Source: Silene latifolia | Taxonomy: Eukaryota > Streptophyta > Magnoliopsida > Caryophyllales > Caryophyllaceae | Direction of reading: 5' to 3' | NCBI RefSeq assembly: GCF_048544455.1 | Contig: NC_133534.1 | Location: 221,864,292 to 221,928,291, forward strand | Length of the DNA: 64,000 nt | Shown here: piece after piece, positions 33,166-45,585 of the stretch | Numbering within the stretch: position 1 is the first letter of the stretch | Layout of the letters: each line of letters opens with the position of its first letter | Program-made: the position numbers and the translations under genes | The notes under the pieces: generated by a model | Told to the model about the DNA's origin: nothing | The model's input: the letters and a program-made list of their open reading frames with translations, nothing else | The model's database searches: none

Positions 33166-33238
33166 GGGCATTCATCGTCTTTTTTATGAAAAACGTCGTC
33201 GATATTTACTAAAACGTCGTCGATATAAATCAGCCCCC
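33166..33238 (-). repeat. MULE right terminal inverted repeat
   Basis: Reverse complement of 26891-26963 over about 65 of 73 positions, followed directly by the TTCTTAAA target duplication. A (GTT)n microsatellite lies a little inside, near 33080-33108. Confidence 0.85.
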
Positions 33239-33324
33239 TTCTTAAATGAGTACAAAATAAAGTGGGCCCGATTGATTGACTAATAAAAGAAAGTTAATAT
33301 ATGTTTCCGTTTAGATGTGTCGTA

Positions 33325-33649
33325 CTCCCTCCTATTCTAGATAAACCTCCCTATTCATGGGGGCACTAGAATTAAGGAGAGATATTAAAATAAGGTAAAG
33401 TATTGTAGTGGGGTTTGGTAATTGGGGAGAGGGAAGGTATTGTGGGGTATTATTGTGGGTGAGGTGATTAAAATAAGTATTGTTGTGGGGTAAGTTGATT
33501 AAAATAAGTATTGTTGTGGGGTGAGGTGGGTATTGTTGTTGGGTAAGGTGATTAAAATAAGTATAAAATTTTACTAAATAAGGAAATAGGGAAGGTATTG
33601 TGAATAGATGAAAAAGGAAAGAGAGAAGTTTATGTAGAATAGGAGGGAG
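33325..33649. mobile_element. Stowaway-like MITE, TA target duplication
   Basis: Begins CTCCCTCCTATTC and ends GAATAGGAGGGAG, flanked by TA on both sides (33323-33324 and 33650-33651). This is the classic Tc1/mariner Stowaway terminus. The 325-bp interior repeats ATTAAAATAAGTATTGTTG several times. Confidence 0.9.
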
Positions 33650-33651
33650 TA

Positions 33652-34207
33652 TTATTTTTGTATATGTTTCCGTTATAAAGTTAATATATGTGATTTACTT
33701 AATTTCGTCCGTTTAGATGTGTCATATTATTTTTATATATGTTTCCGTTATAAAGTTAATATGCGATATATTTACATTTCGTTTTTAACAAAATGCTCAT
33801 ATCCCCTATAAGTAGTGACCCTATATTAGATTATGTTTTTCCATAATAGTCGGCTTTCATTATTTTTAATAATAAAAAAAGGTTCGCACAAAAATAATTT
33901 AATCTAAAAGTCCTTTAAATAATACACTTTTCTTGAAAATATCACTAACATTATAATCAGACATTACAACTTATTATAAGTACAACTCATTTATATAAAT
34001 ATTTTAAATTCTTACTATATAAGCCAAGCTCACAAATACCGCGCTTTAGCTCTCAAATGCCGTGCTTTAGCACGGGATCTCAACTAGTTAGTGCACTAAT
34101 TAACAAGTTGCAGTCGAGATTGGAGATGGAGATGTATGGGAGATAATATTGGATTGAGATTGGAAGACCTCACTAATTAACATAGCTAGCAAGCTAAATT
34201 ATCAGAG
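33652..34207. other. Unassigned A/T-rich spacer
   Basis: A 60-bp stretch with TATATGTTTCCGTTATAAAGTTAATAT is repeated near 33660 and 33735, with a related piece before 33310 that the Stowaway MITE split. Nothing else was recognised. Confidence 0.45.
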
Positions 34208-34210
34208 TTA

Positions 34211-34435
34211 GGCCCTGTTTTTCTGGATTTTTCTTTACTTAATTTAAGTTAAGTAAAAATAAGTTAAGTTCAGCAAAAATAAGTTAAGTTAAGTTCAGCA
34301 AAAAATAAGTTCAGAAAAGTTAAGCAAAAATAAGTTAAGTTTAGCAAATACAGTATAAGTTAAGTTTAGAAAAGTTCAGCAAAAATAAGTTAAGTTAAGT
34401 TAAGTTATGCAAAAATAAGTCCAAAGAACAGGGCC
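34211..34435. mobile_element. PIF/Harbinger-like MITE with internal AAGTTAAGTT repeats
   Basis: Begins GGCCCTGTTTTTCTGGA and ends TCCAAAGAACAGGGCC with TTA on both flanks (34208-34210 and 34436-34438). The interior consists of many short AAAATAAGTTAAGTTCAGC-like units. Confidence 0.82.
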
Positions 34436-34608
34436 TTAGTTAAGGGTAGTTTTAAGCTGTTAGCAGGTGAGTTTTATTGTAAGTATATAAGCTAAACAGA
34501 AATTATTTTTATGAACAATACAACAATTGTATTCATCTTCTCTAAGATTTAATATTGTAAGAAAATATGAACTTAGCTGATTAAAAATATCCTTAATCGG
34601 AGAGTTCT

Positions 34609-35978
34609 TGTAACACCCCCATACTCCAAGTGCCTTACCAGGACCACTCAGGTATAAGGATACTACCATCTCGGTTGCCCGAGGCAATGAATATCATAAG
34701 ACAATAAAGAAACGTACTTTAAAAGTAATTATAGTTTAAGTGATTACATGTTCAAAACCAAAACTGATAAAAGGAAATACAAGTTCTCAAAACTATCTAC
34801 TATCAAAATACTATCAAGCGTCAGACACAGCGGAAGACTTCTAAACTGCAACGTGGTGACTCATCCCGACCATCCCATACGCATCGTCTCATACCGCTCA
34901 ATAATCGCTCACCACCCCGAATGGATCACCACAGTTTTTTAAAACATTTAAACGGGGTCAGTACTAATCACACAATTTATATGATCAAATAACACAACAA
35001 ACAACATAGCTCAAACAGTCACACACACAATCACACCCACTCCAATCAATCTCCGTCACCGATCGTCCTTTGGACCAGCCACCGCCGATGGGGGACCGCA
35101 GCCGTTCCCACCTAAGCCCCGCTCATCATACCGAGCGATAACCCTGTCCCATTAATGTGCACATCCCCTTCCGTGGCGGGTTCCACGAAGGGCGAAACTA
35201 GGGCGTGAAGCCACTCCCGCAAGTGGCTCCACTCAGCCGAGAACGCATCTCGAGAACCACGGACAAACAATCACAATATCAACAACCGTCTGAATCTATC
35301 AACAATGTATAATCACAACCGTCTGAATCAATCAAGAACACTAATTACAGCACAAACACCACACATTATGTAAGAAATACTGAGTAGGGAAACCCTACCT
35401 GGAAAGCACAACAATCAGACGATCTCACAGCTGATATCAAAAAGCTTTCTCTACGAAACCACCTCCTAACATACAAACATATAATCACTACCATGCATAT
35501 AACACAACAAATCCCCCAATTCCCAATATTAGGGTTTAACTAACTTTACAGAAACATCATAAAAACGGTATGTAGGTCTTACCCTTGACGCAAGGATCAC
35601 AACGGTATAAAGAAAGGTGAAATCCGACCTTCCAAGCTCCGGGATTTACTAACAATGCGATTAAGGTGATGAACGTACTTTGCTTTCTCTCTTGACAGTA
35701 ATTTAGGTTTTGAAAAGTGTTTAGAACAATGACGGAAAAGATTATATACCTTAATCGCATAATTAACAAAACCCGAGAAAACAACCCCCGTAAACCGGCT
35801 ACTCGATCGAGTAGCTAAGGTACTCGATCGAATGCCCCCTTACTCGATCGAGTATCTACGTTACTCGATAGAGTACCCAACATGTCAGAAACTATTTTAA
35901 AACGCAACACACCCTTACTCGACAGAGTAAGGCCTACTCGATAGAGTACCTAGAGACTCATAAAACCGTAGTATTACA
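34609..35978 (-). repeat. 3' LTR of the Tekay-type element
   Basis: Near identical by eye to 40456-41826; differences cluster around 34866-34915 and 35058-35092. It carries tandem TACTCGATCGAGTA palindromes at about 35796-35945, some mutated to CTCGATAGAG. Confidence 0.9.
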
Positions 35979-35997
35979 GTCTTCCCTCCTTAAAAAG
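35979..35997 (-). promoter_or_regulatory. Polypurine tract of the Tekay-type element
   Basis: On the minus strand TTTTTAAGGAGGGAAGAC lies directly before the 3' LTR start TGTAATAC, serving plus-strand DNA priming. Confidence 0.75.
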
Positions 35998-36235
35998 AAT
36001 TTCGTCCCCGAAGTTCAACCCATACATAAAAACAACATACTAACTCAGTCAAGACGTAACAAAGCTACTAAGAACTCAAAACAAAACCCCAACTTACAAA
36101 ACATGAAACCATTAACTCTTAACACCAACTCTACCAACTATTCCTAGTCGCTCACGATGTCGTATCAACTACATCATAAACTCTCCCGACACTAACTCCA
36201 TACATAACCAACTACATAAACATCAAACGGAATGT

Positions 36236-36280
36236 TACATTCTACCACCCTTAAAAGGAACTTCGTCCTCGAAGTTTACT
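36236..36280 (-). repeat. Second, internal polypurine-tract/LTR-start module
   Basis: On the minus strand AACTTCGAGGACGAAGTTCC, then TTTTAAGGGTGGTAGAA, then TGTAACATTCCG. This has the same layout as the true 3' junction 260 bp away but a different LTR-like start, so it looks like a remnant of an older or recombined 3' end kept inside the element. Confidence 0.6.
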
Positions 36281-39200
36281 CACACTCATAACCTCATCAT
36301 CCAACTGTCAACACTATCGAAGTATTCTCGCATTCCTAACATCGAACTACCACAAGCACGTCCATGACCTTTTAACACTATCAACCACAACATATACAAA
36401 TCCATATCTTATGCTACACCAACACTCTACTTCCAAATATACTACCATATGAACAACCATCAAAATCTCTTTTATCGCATCCTACTCCTCTTAAGATAAA
36501 TGTTACGTCCTCGTAACTCACTAATACTAAATCCTAGATATATCTTTTCATTATCCTCATCACCACCGCATGTCAAAGATAACCACCTATAACCTAAACA
36601 CTCGCCATGCACATATCCAAGGCTCTCTTACTTAAACATTTTTCATACCTCAACTCATACGGCACACCACCTAACCTATACCATAAAACTCGTAGCAAAA
36701 TCACCATACTAACTCTCCATTCTTACTGCAAAACAACATACCTCTCTGTGTAAGGCACCTATCTCCCAAAATCATAACTCACGACCTACACTCGTCACGT
36801 ACACTCACACTAGATCCTCAAGTTCGTTTCTTTATTACCGCAAAACTCATACAAAACTTAACATGACACTAATTCCCAACACCCTACACTCACTGTCCCA
36901 AAATCTGATTATGAACCACCTGCAGCGTCCAGATCAATACAACACATGTTCCACCTATCACTTATCATGACTATGTCTAAAGCCTCATCTTAAAACAAGA
37001 TCAAAAGTACTGTAACAACTTTTGACAACTGTGTCCCATCAACAGAATGTCACTATACCATGACAACAACGAAAACATATACAACTCTCTTTCATATCAT
37101 ACTCTACCCTCATACCAAAACTTAACTGGTAAGAAACATCAATAAACAAAACAACTGTCTATCTGTAAAAACTGAAACTCACAGGAAGCAACATCAAACA
37201 AAACAACAATTTATATGTAACTGGTATGTACTTTCGAAACTCGAATCGTAATCATCCCGCCTACTCCACCACAACCGGTGACGACATCGCAACACCACCA
37301 CCAACAGCCACACCACAGTGCGAAAATACCCGCATCACAACATTAGGTACCGTGCCCGGATCATCACCCGAGGCACCACAACTACACCGATAGACATCAC
37401 AACAGACACAATCCCATAAACACTGACCCAACATAACTTCTCGGACAAGAAAAACTTACTCAAATCCACTTTACTAAATCACAATGCAACATGTTATATG
37501 AATTAAACAGATAATAATCTCATGAACATCATCCTTACCATTTCACGGAATAAACAAGTATCATCCATACACATACAATTTTAACTATCCATGCCAGATC
37601 AATCACATTATTACCTTTTGAACTCATTCCATTAGTATACCGTACCCAACATAAATTACAAAACAATCATATAACAACTTTATAATTATCACACCATACC
37701 ACTTCTTGTGAGGTCAGAACCTCACACAAACATTTACACGTATCATAGACCCGTAATCGCATCCACCTAGTCAATCCTGATCACGTAAGTTACCACTCAA
37801 CAAAGGTTACATGTCGCCCGAACTTAACTCATATGCCCCTCATAACATATTCTCCCATTCGCATATCCATCACCCCCTGCCAAATGTAACCATACTATTA
37901 ATACTCAACTACTAACAACCGCCTCATATAACCACATCTTACACTCTCTCACAACCATACATATCAACCTGGTCTCTGCAAAATCAACCGCTTCAGAATT
38001 GTTACCTTTCTAATATACCATCACCCTTATCCACTAGTCACAAACCATAACTCTACCACTGTCCGGACATCAAATCCTTACACTCATCATTAAATATCAC
38101 GATTTCTTTCCTATCTTTGGTTAACATCCCAAATAACGAACATCAAATCCATCAACAAAATTACTTCAACACTCTTCCCAATACCATTCTTAACTGTATC
38201 ATCATCTAAATCTCCACCAAAATCTCATATCATGCAGATATTCTACCAACTTCTTACTTTCCTGAATTCCTCAAAACTCAAGACTAATCATGTTATCCCG
38301 AAACTCCTCTATAACCATTAACTAACATCCTCATGATTGGTAGCACACATCTCGACGACTCCTTACCTCTATATCACATAACTCCGGTCAACATTTTCTT
38401 AGTTTTATTCCCCTCATTCTTTTCTTTTACACTCTACAAAATCAATTAACCATTCAACTCTTTTTCACTTCTACCTAACTCTTTAGTGTTCCGGTTACTT
38501 TCTCACTGCTCCAAAACTCACATCTAATTATTTCATATCGATATCATCTCACTCTTTCTTACCACAAATATTCTCTTATTATGTCATCAATCACCCTTGC
38601 CACTAATCCATCCATAGAATCAACGTTTACTGTTCAACAATTACATCTCTAGAAATCAAAATTCCTTTCATACCGCTAATTGCCCAAGGAAATCAGACAG
38701 TAGTTTCATCTCTTAATAAACCAAATCTCCCAAACTCATTCACTGTCTACAAATCCACCTTGCGACATGTCTCCACAAGGTTCACTATATACTACTCTTC
38801 TCAACCCTTTTAAAACGAACTTTCACTATGTATATTCTTAAACCACACGACTCCTAACCATCCCCCTGCATGATTCTTTACACATCTCAAGATGCCACCA
38901 TTTGCGTCCCTCATTTCAATCTTTTCATTCTCACGTTCCATAAACTCACCTCATCCCTTGCCCACATTTAATTACTTTTGCATTACTCAACGTACAAACA
39001 TATCGCTCATCTCATCTCACAAAACATGCTCTATGTCTCAATAAACCATAACGATCTTCCTTTTCTTTTTCCACTATCTATCACAACCACGTATAACTCA
39101 TGTCCTCCCACCGAACTCATACTCACCACAGGTGCCACTCACTACACCACAAGATTGGGTAACTTACGCATCAAGACCAACGTACATGTAAAACAATGCA

Positions 39201-40442
39201 TAAAGAAGCAAAATAACAACTTTGAATTAAACATAATATGCAACGAATTCAAAAGATAAGCATATATATGACCCAAAACAGGGGTCACTAGATCGAGTAC
39301 AGGACACTCGATCGAGTAAGTGACTTACTCGATCGAGTAGGTGAAGATCAGAAGCACGTAAAACAAATTACCAAGGCTACTCGATCGAGTAACTAACGTA
39401 CTCGATCGAGTCCCCCCCTACTCGATCGAGTACCAATGCTACTCGATCGAGTACCTACGCATTTCTCAGCGCTGTCCAGTTTTCGTAAAACAGTCATAAC
39501 TTACTCATTTCTTGGTCGTTTTGGGCGTGTGACATATCGTTAGAATCGTAAAAGGACAAGCTATCACCTCCAATTGAAATCACATTAAAATCATTTATGC
39601 ATCTCAAGTTGTAACAGTTTAAAAACAACCTCCCTATAATCGAAAACACAACTACTTGATTTTACTTCCCAACAACTTAAATGACAACATGGTAAACAAA
39701 AACAACTCGATGCTCATAAAACCAGTATCCCTAACCACATGTTACTAACTTCAAAAGCCAAGCAACAAATAACTCGATGCACATATATCATTCAACTTAC
39801 CAATCACATATTACCCACATGTTTTTATTATATAACTTTACGTAAACAAAATCACAATTATATGACATCAAGTATCATATTCACATGTTACTAGCATAAC
39901 AACCTTATAAAATCTCTTCCATCATACAACATGCGTTATAAAAAAAAAATCATATTATCATGCAACAATTATCATCTTTTTCCACCAATTATTCATGCTC
40001 TTACTCAAACTTTCAGCTATATAAACTCGTACAACACTACCAACAACATATATGTATACATAACTCTATGTATAACTCCAATTAAACAAATTTTCTTTCC
40101 GTATTTCTATAATGCCATATCGTAAAACAACTATCATACTTTCAATCAATAACTTACGAAATCACATCATCACCATCTTTTCTACACATTCCCCATTCTC
40201 AACATACATACATCCACTGATTCATGCCACAAATCACTACATAGGTACACAATACACAAGGTAAACACATAGCGACCCCGATTCATATCCCATAGTGACC
40301 GGTTCAAAATTGTAGGGCGAGTTCGCGACTTTAGGACGTCTCCCAAGTCTTTGCATTAGCTCCTACAACTTTTACCCCGGGTTCATTTTATTTGACTCCC
40401 TATGTTTATTGGGTTCATTGGTTACATGTTTCAGGATCGTCA
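36281..40442. other. Non-coding interior of the Tekay-type element
   Basis: A/C-rich on the plus strand with frequent stops in all frames; the two short plus-strand ORFs (38978-39259, 39931-40125) show no domain and no codon pattern. A block of TACTCGATCGAGTA palindromes occurs at 39288-39450, matching motifs in the LTRs. Confidence 0.6.
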
Positions 40443-40453
40443 CTCTGATACCA
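40443..40453 (-). promoter_or_regulatory. Primer binding site of the Tekay-type element (tRNA-iMet type)
   Basis: TGGTATCAGAG on the minus strand, two bases from the 5' LTR end. It pairs with the 3' end of plant initiator tRNA-Met, the usual primer for chromoviruses. Confidence 0.85.
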
Positions 40454-40455
40454 TT

Positions 40456-41826
40456 TGTAACACCCCCATACTCCAAGTGCCTTACCAGGACCACTCAGGT
40501 ATAAGGATACTACCATCTCGGTTGCCCGAGGCAATGAATATCATGAGACAATAAAGAAACGTACTTTAAAAGTAATTATAGTTTAAGTGATTACATGTTC
40601 AAAACCAAAACTGATAAAAGGAAATACAAGTTCTCAAAACTATCTACTATCAAAATACTATCAAGCGTCAGACACAGCGGAAGACTTCTAAACTGCAACG
40701 TGGTGACTCATCCCAGCCATCCCATACGCATCGTCTCATACCTGCTCAATAACTGCTCACCACCCCCGAATGGATCACCACAGTTTTTTAAAACATTTAA
40801 ACGGGGTCAGTACTAATCACACAATTTATATGATCAAATAACACAACAAACAACATAGCTCAAACAGTCACACACACAATCACACCCACTCCAATCAATC
40901 TCCGTCACCGACTGTCCACTGGACCAGCCCTGCCAGTGGGGGACCGCAGCCGTTCCCACCTAAGCCCCGCTCATCATACCGAGCGATAACCCTGTCCCAT
41001 TAATGTGCACATCCCCTTCCGTGGCGGGTTCCACGAAGGGCGAAACTAGGGCGTGAAGCCACTCCCGCAAGTGGCTCCACTTAGCCGAGAACGCATCTCG
41101 AGAACCACGGACAAACAATCACAATATCAACAACCGTCTGAATCTATCAACAATGTATAATCACAACCGTCTGAATCAATCAAGAACACTAATTACAGCA
41201 CAAACACCACACATTATGTAAGAAATACTGAGTAGGGAAACCCTACCTGGAAAGCACAACAATCAGACGATCTCACAGCTGATATCAAAAAGCTTTCTCT
41301 ACGAAACCACCTCCTAACATACAAACATATAATCACTACCATGCATATAACACAACAAATCCCCCAATTCCCAATATTAGGGTTTAACTAACTTTACAGA
41401 AACATCATAAAAACGGTATGTAGGTCTTACCCTTGACGCAAGGATCACAACGGTATAAAGAAAGGTGAAATCCGACCTTCCAAGCTCCGGGATTTGCTAA
41501 CAATGCGATTAAGGTGATGAACATACTTTGCTTTCTCTCTTGACAGTAATTTAGGTTTTGAAAAGTGTTTAGAACAATGACGGAAAAGATTATATACCTT
41601 AATTGCATAATTAACAAAACCCGAGAAAACAACCACCGTAAACCGGCTACTCGATCGAGTAGCTAAGGTACTCGATCGAGTGCCCCCTTACTCGATCGAG
41701 TATCTACGTTACTCGATCGAGTACCCAACAGGTCAGAAACTATTTTAAAACGCAACACACCCTTACTCGACAGAGTAAGGCCTACTCGATAGAGTACCCA
41801 GAGACTCATAAAACCGTAGTATTACA
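40456..41826 (-). repeat. 5' LTR of the Tekay-type element
   Basis: Direct repeat of 34609-35978. It holds CTCGATCGAG palindromes at about 41645-41800, slightly less decayed than in the other copy. Confidence 0.9.
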
Positions 41827-41831
41827 GTTCT

Positions 41832-42516
41832 CCTAGGGTTTATATGGAGAGGTCCGTCTATGCGAGTCTTAGCGTCTTCCTTGACAATTCAGGGCTTATT
41901 TTACGTGGTTTTCACGTAGAAATCTGACCTTTTCTTTCATTTCACGTAAATGGATGTTTAATTTCCGTCTTGCATGCAAATCAACATTAAATCCAACTCA
42001 CATCAAATACTTGATACTTAGGTTAAATAACCGACATAGAAAGCTCACATGTTAGGTTCAAACTTGTGGATACGCATTCATGCATTTACCCGTTTTATCA
42101 ACTTTTGCATTTAACCAACCAAGATCGATCAGTAGAGGCCGCTACCGCGGGCGGGATTGGGTGTCCGATTAAAGGGCTTCCCAATACGTACCTTCACCTC
42201 TTACTCAGAAACTTTGGATAGTGGACGACCTTATCCAGGGCGTATGGGAGTCATTCTAGAGATAGGATGCTAAAGAGGAACGATTCCTTATCTTTAGTAC
42301 CTATGTCAAACACCGCTTTATGCCTTGGTTGACCTAGGTATAAAGTGGATTCGAACGGGTTCCAAGCATCCTACAAGTGCTTTGTGGCGACTCCGAACAT
42401 CTCTTGCATCGTTTCGAGACCCTTGCCGAGACGAAATCGACCGATCTAAAACGATCCGGTCGAAAGCTTGGGATATAGCCACGGATTGGCTTGGGATATA
42501 GGTGGCTATGTCCACA
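41832..42516 (+). repeat. LTR remnant of a second Tat element (Tat2), split by the Tekay-type insertion
   Basis: The segment 42125-42200 (CAGTAGAGGCCGCT, GCGGGCGGGATT, CTTCCCAATACGTACC) aligns with the minus strand of the Tat1 LTR near 13440-13360. The stretch 42245-42400 follows it as in Tat1 (GAGTCATTCTAGA, TTCGAACGG, GTGGCGACTCC). It ends ATGTCCACA at 42516, matching the Tat1 LTR end TGTCCACA. A promoter-like TTTATATGGAGAG lies at 41839. The upstream part of this LTR should lie left of 34604. Confidence 0.6.
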
Positions 42517-44456
42517 ATGCCGGGTATTGACAGAGAAATCGCGGAACATAAAATTCCGATCAAACCGAGTTATAAGCCAGATAAGCAAAGGTTGCTCAGA
42601 ATGAGAACTGCGTGGTCCTTGAAAGTTAAGGAAGAAATCGACAAACAGTTTAAGGTCGGGTTCATCAAAGTGTCAGATTACTCTGATTGGGTAGCCAATG
42701 TCGTGCCAGTGACGAAGAAGGATGGTAAAGTTCGAGTATGCGTTGATTTTCGATATTTGAATAAAGCAATCCCGAAGGACGATTTTCCCTTACCTCACAT
42801 CGATATATTGGTTGACAATACCGCAAATCACGCATTACTATCCTTCATGGATGGATATGCTGGTTACAACCAAATCAAGATGGCCGAGGAAGATATGCAC
42901 AAGACTGCGTTCACAACGCAATGGGGAACCTATTGCTACACGGTAATGCCTTTCAGACTGATACATGCTGGGACAACCTACCAAAGAACAGCAACAACAT
43001 TTTTACATGAGATGATGCATAAAGAAGTCGAGATTTATGTCGATGACATGATCGTGAAATCTAAAGAGCATAGTGGCCACATTGGTGCATTACACAAGTT
43101 CTTCAAGAGGTTGTGAAAGTACAATATGAGATTAAACCCTCAAAATGTGCGTTTGGAGTTACTTCGGGCAAACTGATGGGTCACATCGTTAGCCACCGTG
43201 GCATCGAGGTCGATCCATCGAACATTAAAGCCATAATGGAAATGCCCCACCCAATGACCGAGAAAGAAATTCGTGGTTTCTTGGGCGGAATCCAGTACAT
43301 TAGTCGATTCGTTGCAAAATTAACCATGATATGCGAGCCGATCTTCAAGAAACTTAAGGTTAGGGAACATACCATGTGGGATGATCAATGTCAAGCTCCT
43401 TTTGACAAAGTTAAGGAAGTACTGTCAAGTCCACCAGTACTTAGCCCACCGATAACTGGGTTGCCACTGTTGCTATATCTCACAGTTACAAATACTGCAA
43501 TAGGGGCAATGTTAGCTCAAAATGTTGATAAAGAAGAAAGATCAATTTACTACATTAGTAAAAAAAAATTAGAGTACGAGGTTAAGTACACTCAATTGGA
43601 GAAGACATGCCTAGCCTTATTATGGGCCACGAAGAAGCTACGACACTACATGCTCAATCATAGTGCCTGTGTTCACTCGAAGATGGACCCAATCAAATAT
43701 TTGTTCGAGAAGCCAATATTGAGTGGCAGAATGTCAAGATGGACTCTCATGCTCTCTAAGTTCGACCTAAAATATGTGCTGCTAAAGGTGATAAAAGGAA
43801 GGGCAGTTGCAGATTTCCTGGCCGATAATCCTATAAAAGAAACTGAGGTTGTGGATACATGGTCGTTTCTCGATGAAGACATCGTCTATATAGACAATGA
43901 TACGTGGGACCTCTATTTCGATGGTGCGTCGAATTACAGGGAATATGGGATAAGCGTTCTACTCATCTCGCCAGAGGGTGAACATGTGCCAATTTCGATC
44001 AAGTTGGACTTTAATGTTACCAACAATGCTGTCGAATATAAGGCATGTCTACTCGGTTTGCACAGTGCTATCAAGTTAGGCATCAAAAAGCTTGTAGTAC
44101 ACGAGGATTTCTCACTAGTACTCAATTAAGTGGTCGGGACATGGAAAACACGAAGTGATAGCCTGACATCATACCAGGCAAAGATAGAAGAATTAGAGAA
44201 GTTCTTTGTTGATATCAAATATGTTCATCTCCCACGGGATGAAATTCAATTCGCCGATGCGTTGTCAAAGCTAGCTGCTTTAATCAACATGCCAGATCAT
44301 ATGGATAATATGTCATTATGTGTCGAACGAAGGTCGTCGCCAACTTATGTAAATGCAATCGGAGATGCTGCAGAAACTGAGGCTGAGCCTTGGTATTAAG
44401 CCATACTGAAATTCAAAGAATCGGGAGAGTACCCACCTGACACTGACACTCGTAAA
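42517..44456 (+). pseudogene. pol: Tat2 pol relic: RT, RNase H and archaeal-type RNase H
   Basis: The coding remnant starts directly at the LTR end with MPGIDREIAEHKIPIKPS, so gag and protease are deleted. RT includes YVDDMIVKSK near 43040. It breaks at TGA 43114-43116 and by one base nearby (KYNMRLNP), then continues 43117-44129 through RNase H and the aRH domain (YFDGASNYREYG). TAA at 44127-44129 and 44397-44399 replace the Gln codons expected in LNQVVGTW and WYQAILKF. It ends after TDTRKK where unrelated sequence begins; integrase is absent. It is clearly homologous to Tat1 pol but a separate family member. Confidence 0.85.
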
Positions 44457-45585
44457 AAACGTGTTGGAGTAGGCGTCCTCCACAATAGTGCGTTTACTTA
44501 ATAAATCTCACTAGAGGAATATACCCAAGATATATATTATTATTATACTCGTCAGCTGATCAACGTATATCAGTAACGGTTGGCTAACTAGAGTTTGACG
44601 TTACTTTCGTATGACGGTGGTGTTTAGCTGATCCCTTTCGATCACACCTATAGGATAGAGCCCCAATGGAAAAACTAATTTTTTGTATATGATACATTGA
44701 AATTAGTCCCTTGAATAATTGACTAAATAGTTAGTCGTGTGAGTTTATTATTTGATATTGAGTTTGGAACTCGAGTCAATTAAGTTTATTATTCAATTAT
44801 ATGATAATTGACTAATAAAGTGTGTATCTTATTTTAATATGATTAAATAAGATTTAGTTTAGTAATTAAATGTTAATTTTTTAAATTAGTTGAGGTTTTG
44901 TATATATTTTGAGGTAGAGGTAATTAGTTAATTATATTTACAAGGAGTTCTAAATTAAACTAATTGGGCATTATGGGACCCATTATTTATTGATATAATG
45001 GTAAAATATCACTTAAAAGTTAAGAGTATATTATTTGGTTAATTGTGACATTTAATTGTTAAATGATCAAATTAACACTTAATTATATAAGATAATTAAG
45101 TATGTGACTTATAAGTATTTATGGGACAAATATCAAAAGTCAAAATTAGACTCATTTGGACTTAGTGGACCGAAATTGTTGAGTGTATAAGACACTTGTC
45201 TTGTTTACTCTATTTTGTACATAAAAACATAATGATGTTAACCAATTCAATAGACTACTTCATTATATATTACAACAAGTAAAGTATTTGTATGTGACTT
45301 TTAGAGAAGACCAAAAATTTTCTATCTCATGGATGATAAGAACAATTGTTGTTCTCAACTTTTCTCTCTAAAAAAAATCTCACATGCAAACCTCAAAATA
45401 ATTCACAAAAAAATTATACAAAATATATTACTAGTGTAGTAATAATATTGGTAGTATACACATATATTTAAAGGGTTGATCTTATAAATATCTAGTTAAT
45501 ATTTATAGGATTTTTGGGGTGAAATCTTGCGTGCCATTCGAAGGAGGCAATCTACTTTGGATGCTAGATGGTAGGAGTTCCATCT
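44457..45585. other. Unassigned A/T-rich block, possibly a truncated LTR
   Basis: Begins CGTGTTGGAGTAGGCGTCC and runs to the Athila element with no ORF. The start TGTTGGAG and the end near GGAGTTCCA would suit a long copia-type LTR, but no second copy, PBS or PPT supports this. Confidence 0.3.

Larger units (their letters stand above)
26891..33238. mobile_element. Mutator-like element (MULE) carrying PMD, FAR1-type and a third gene
   Basis: Terminal inverted repeats of about 73 bp lie at 26891-26963 and 33166-33238; both contain TTTATATCGACGACG and GACGATGAATGCCC in opposite orientation. The element is flanked by the 8-bp duplication TTCTTAAA (26883-26890 and 33239-33246), in the 8-11 bp range of Mutator elements. 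The interior has a PMD pseudogene on the plus strand, and a FAR1-type gene plus a small decayed gene on the minus strand. No MURA/DDE transposase core is visible, so it is non-autonomous. A hAT-like MITE (26977-27515) is nested near the left end. Confidence 0.85.
34609..41826 (-). mobile_element. Non-autonomous Tekay-type LTR retrotransposon, recent insertion
   Basis: Two direct repeats of 1370 and 1371 bp (34609-35978 and 40456-41826) bound the element, flanked by the perfect 5-bp duplication GTTCT (34604-34608 and 41827-41831). On the minus strand it reads 5' LTR (TGTAATACTACGG...GTTACA), primer binding site TGGTATCAGAG next to the LTR, interior, purine tract AAGGAGGGAAGAC and 3' LTR. The GGACGAAATTCTTTTTAAGG sequence before the purine tract is the usual end of chromovirus (Tekay/Del) pol regions. 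The 4.5-kb interior has no long ORF, so it must depend on a relative for proteins. Confidence 0.88.

Noticed and set aside
38978..39259. Open frames in the Tekay-type interior
   Set aside because: A/C-rich sequence has few stops on this strand by composition; no motif.
44457..45585. A complete copia LTR
   Set aside because: Only the style of the start suggests it; no second copy, PBS, PPT or duplication.
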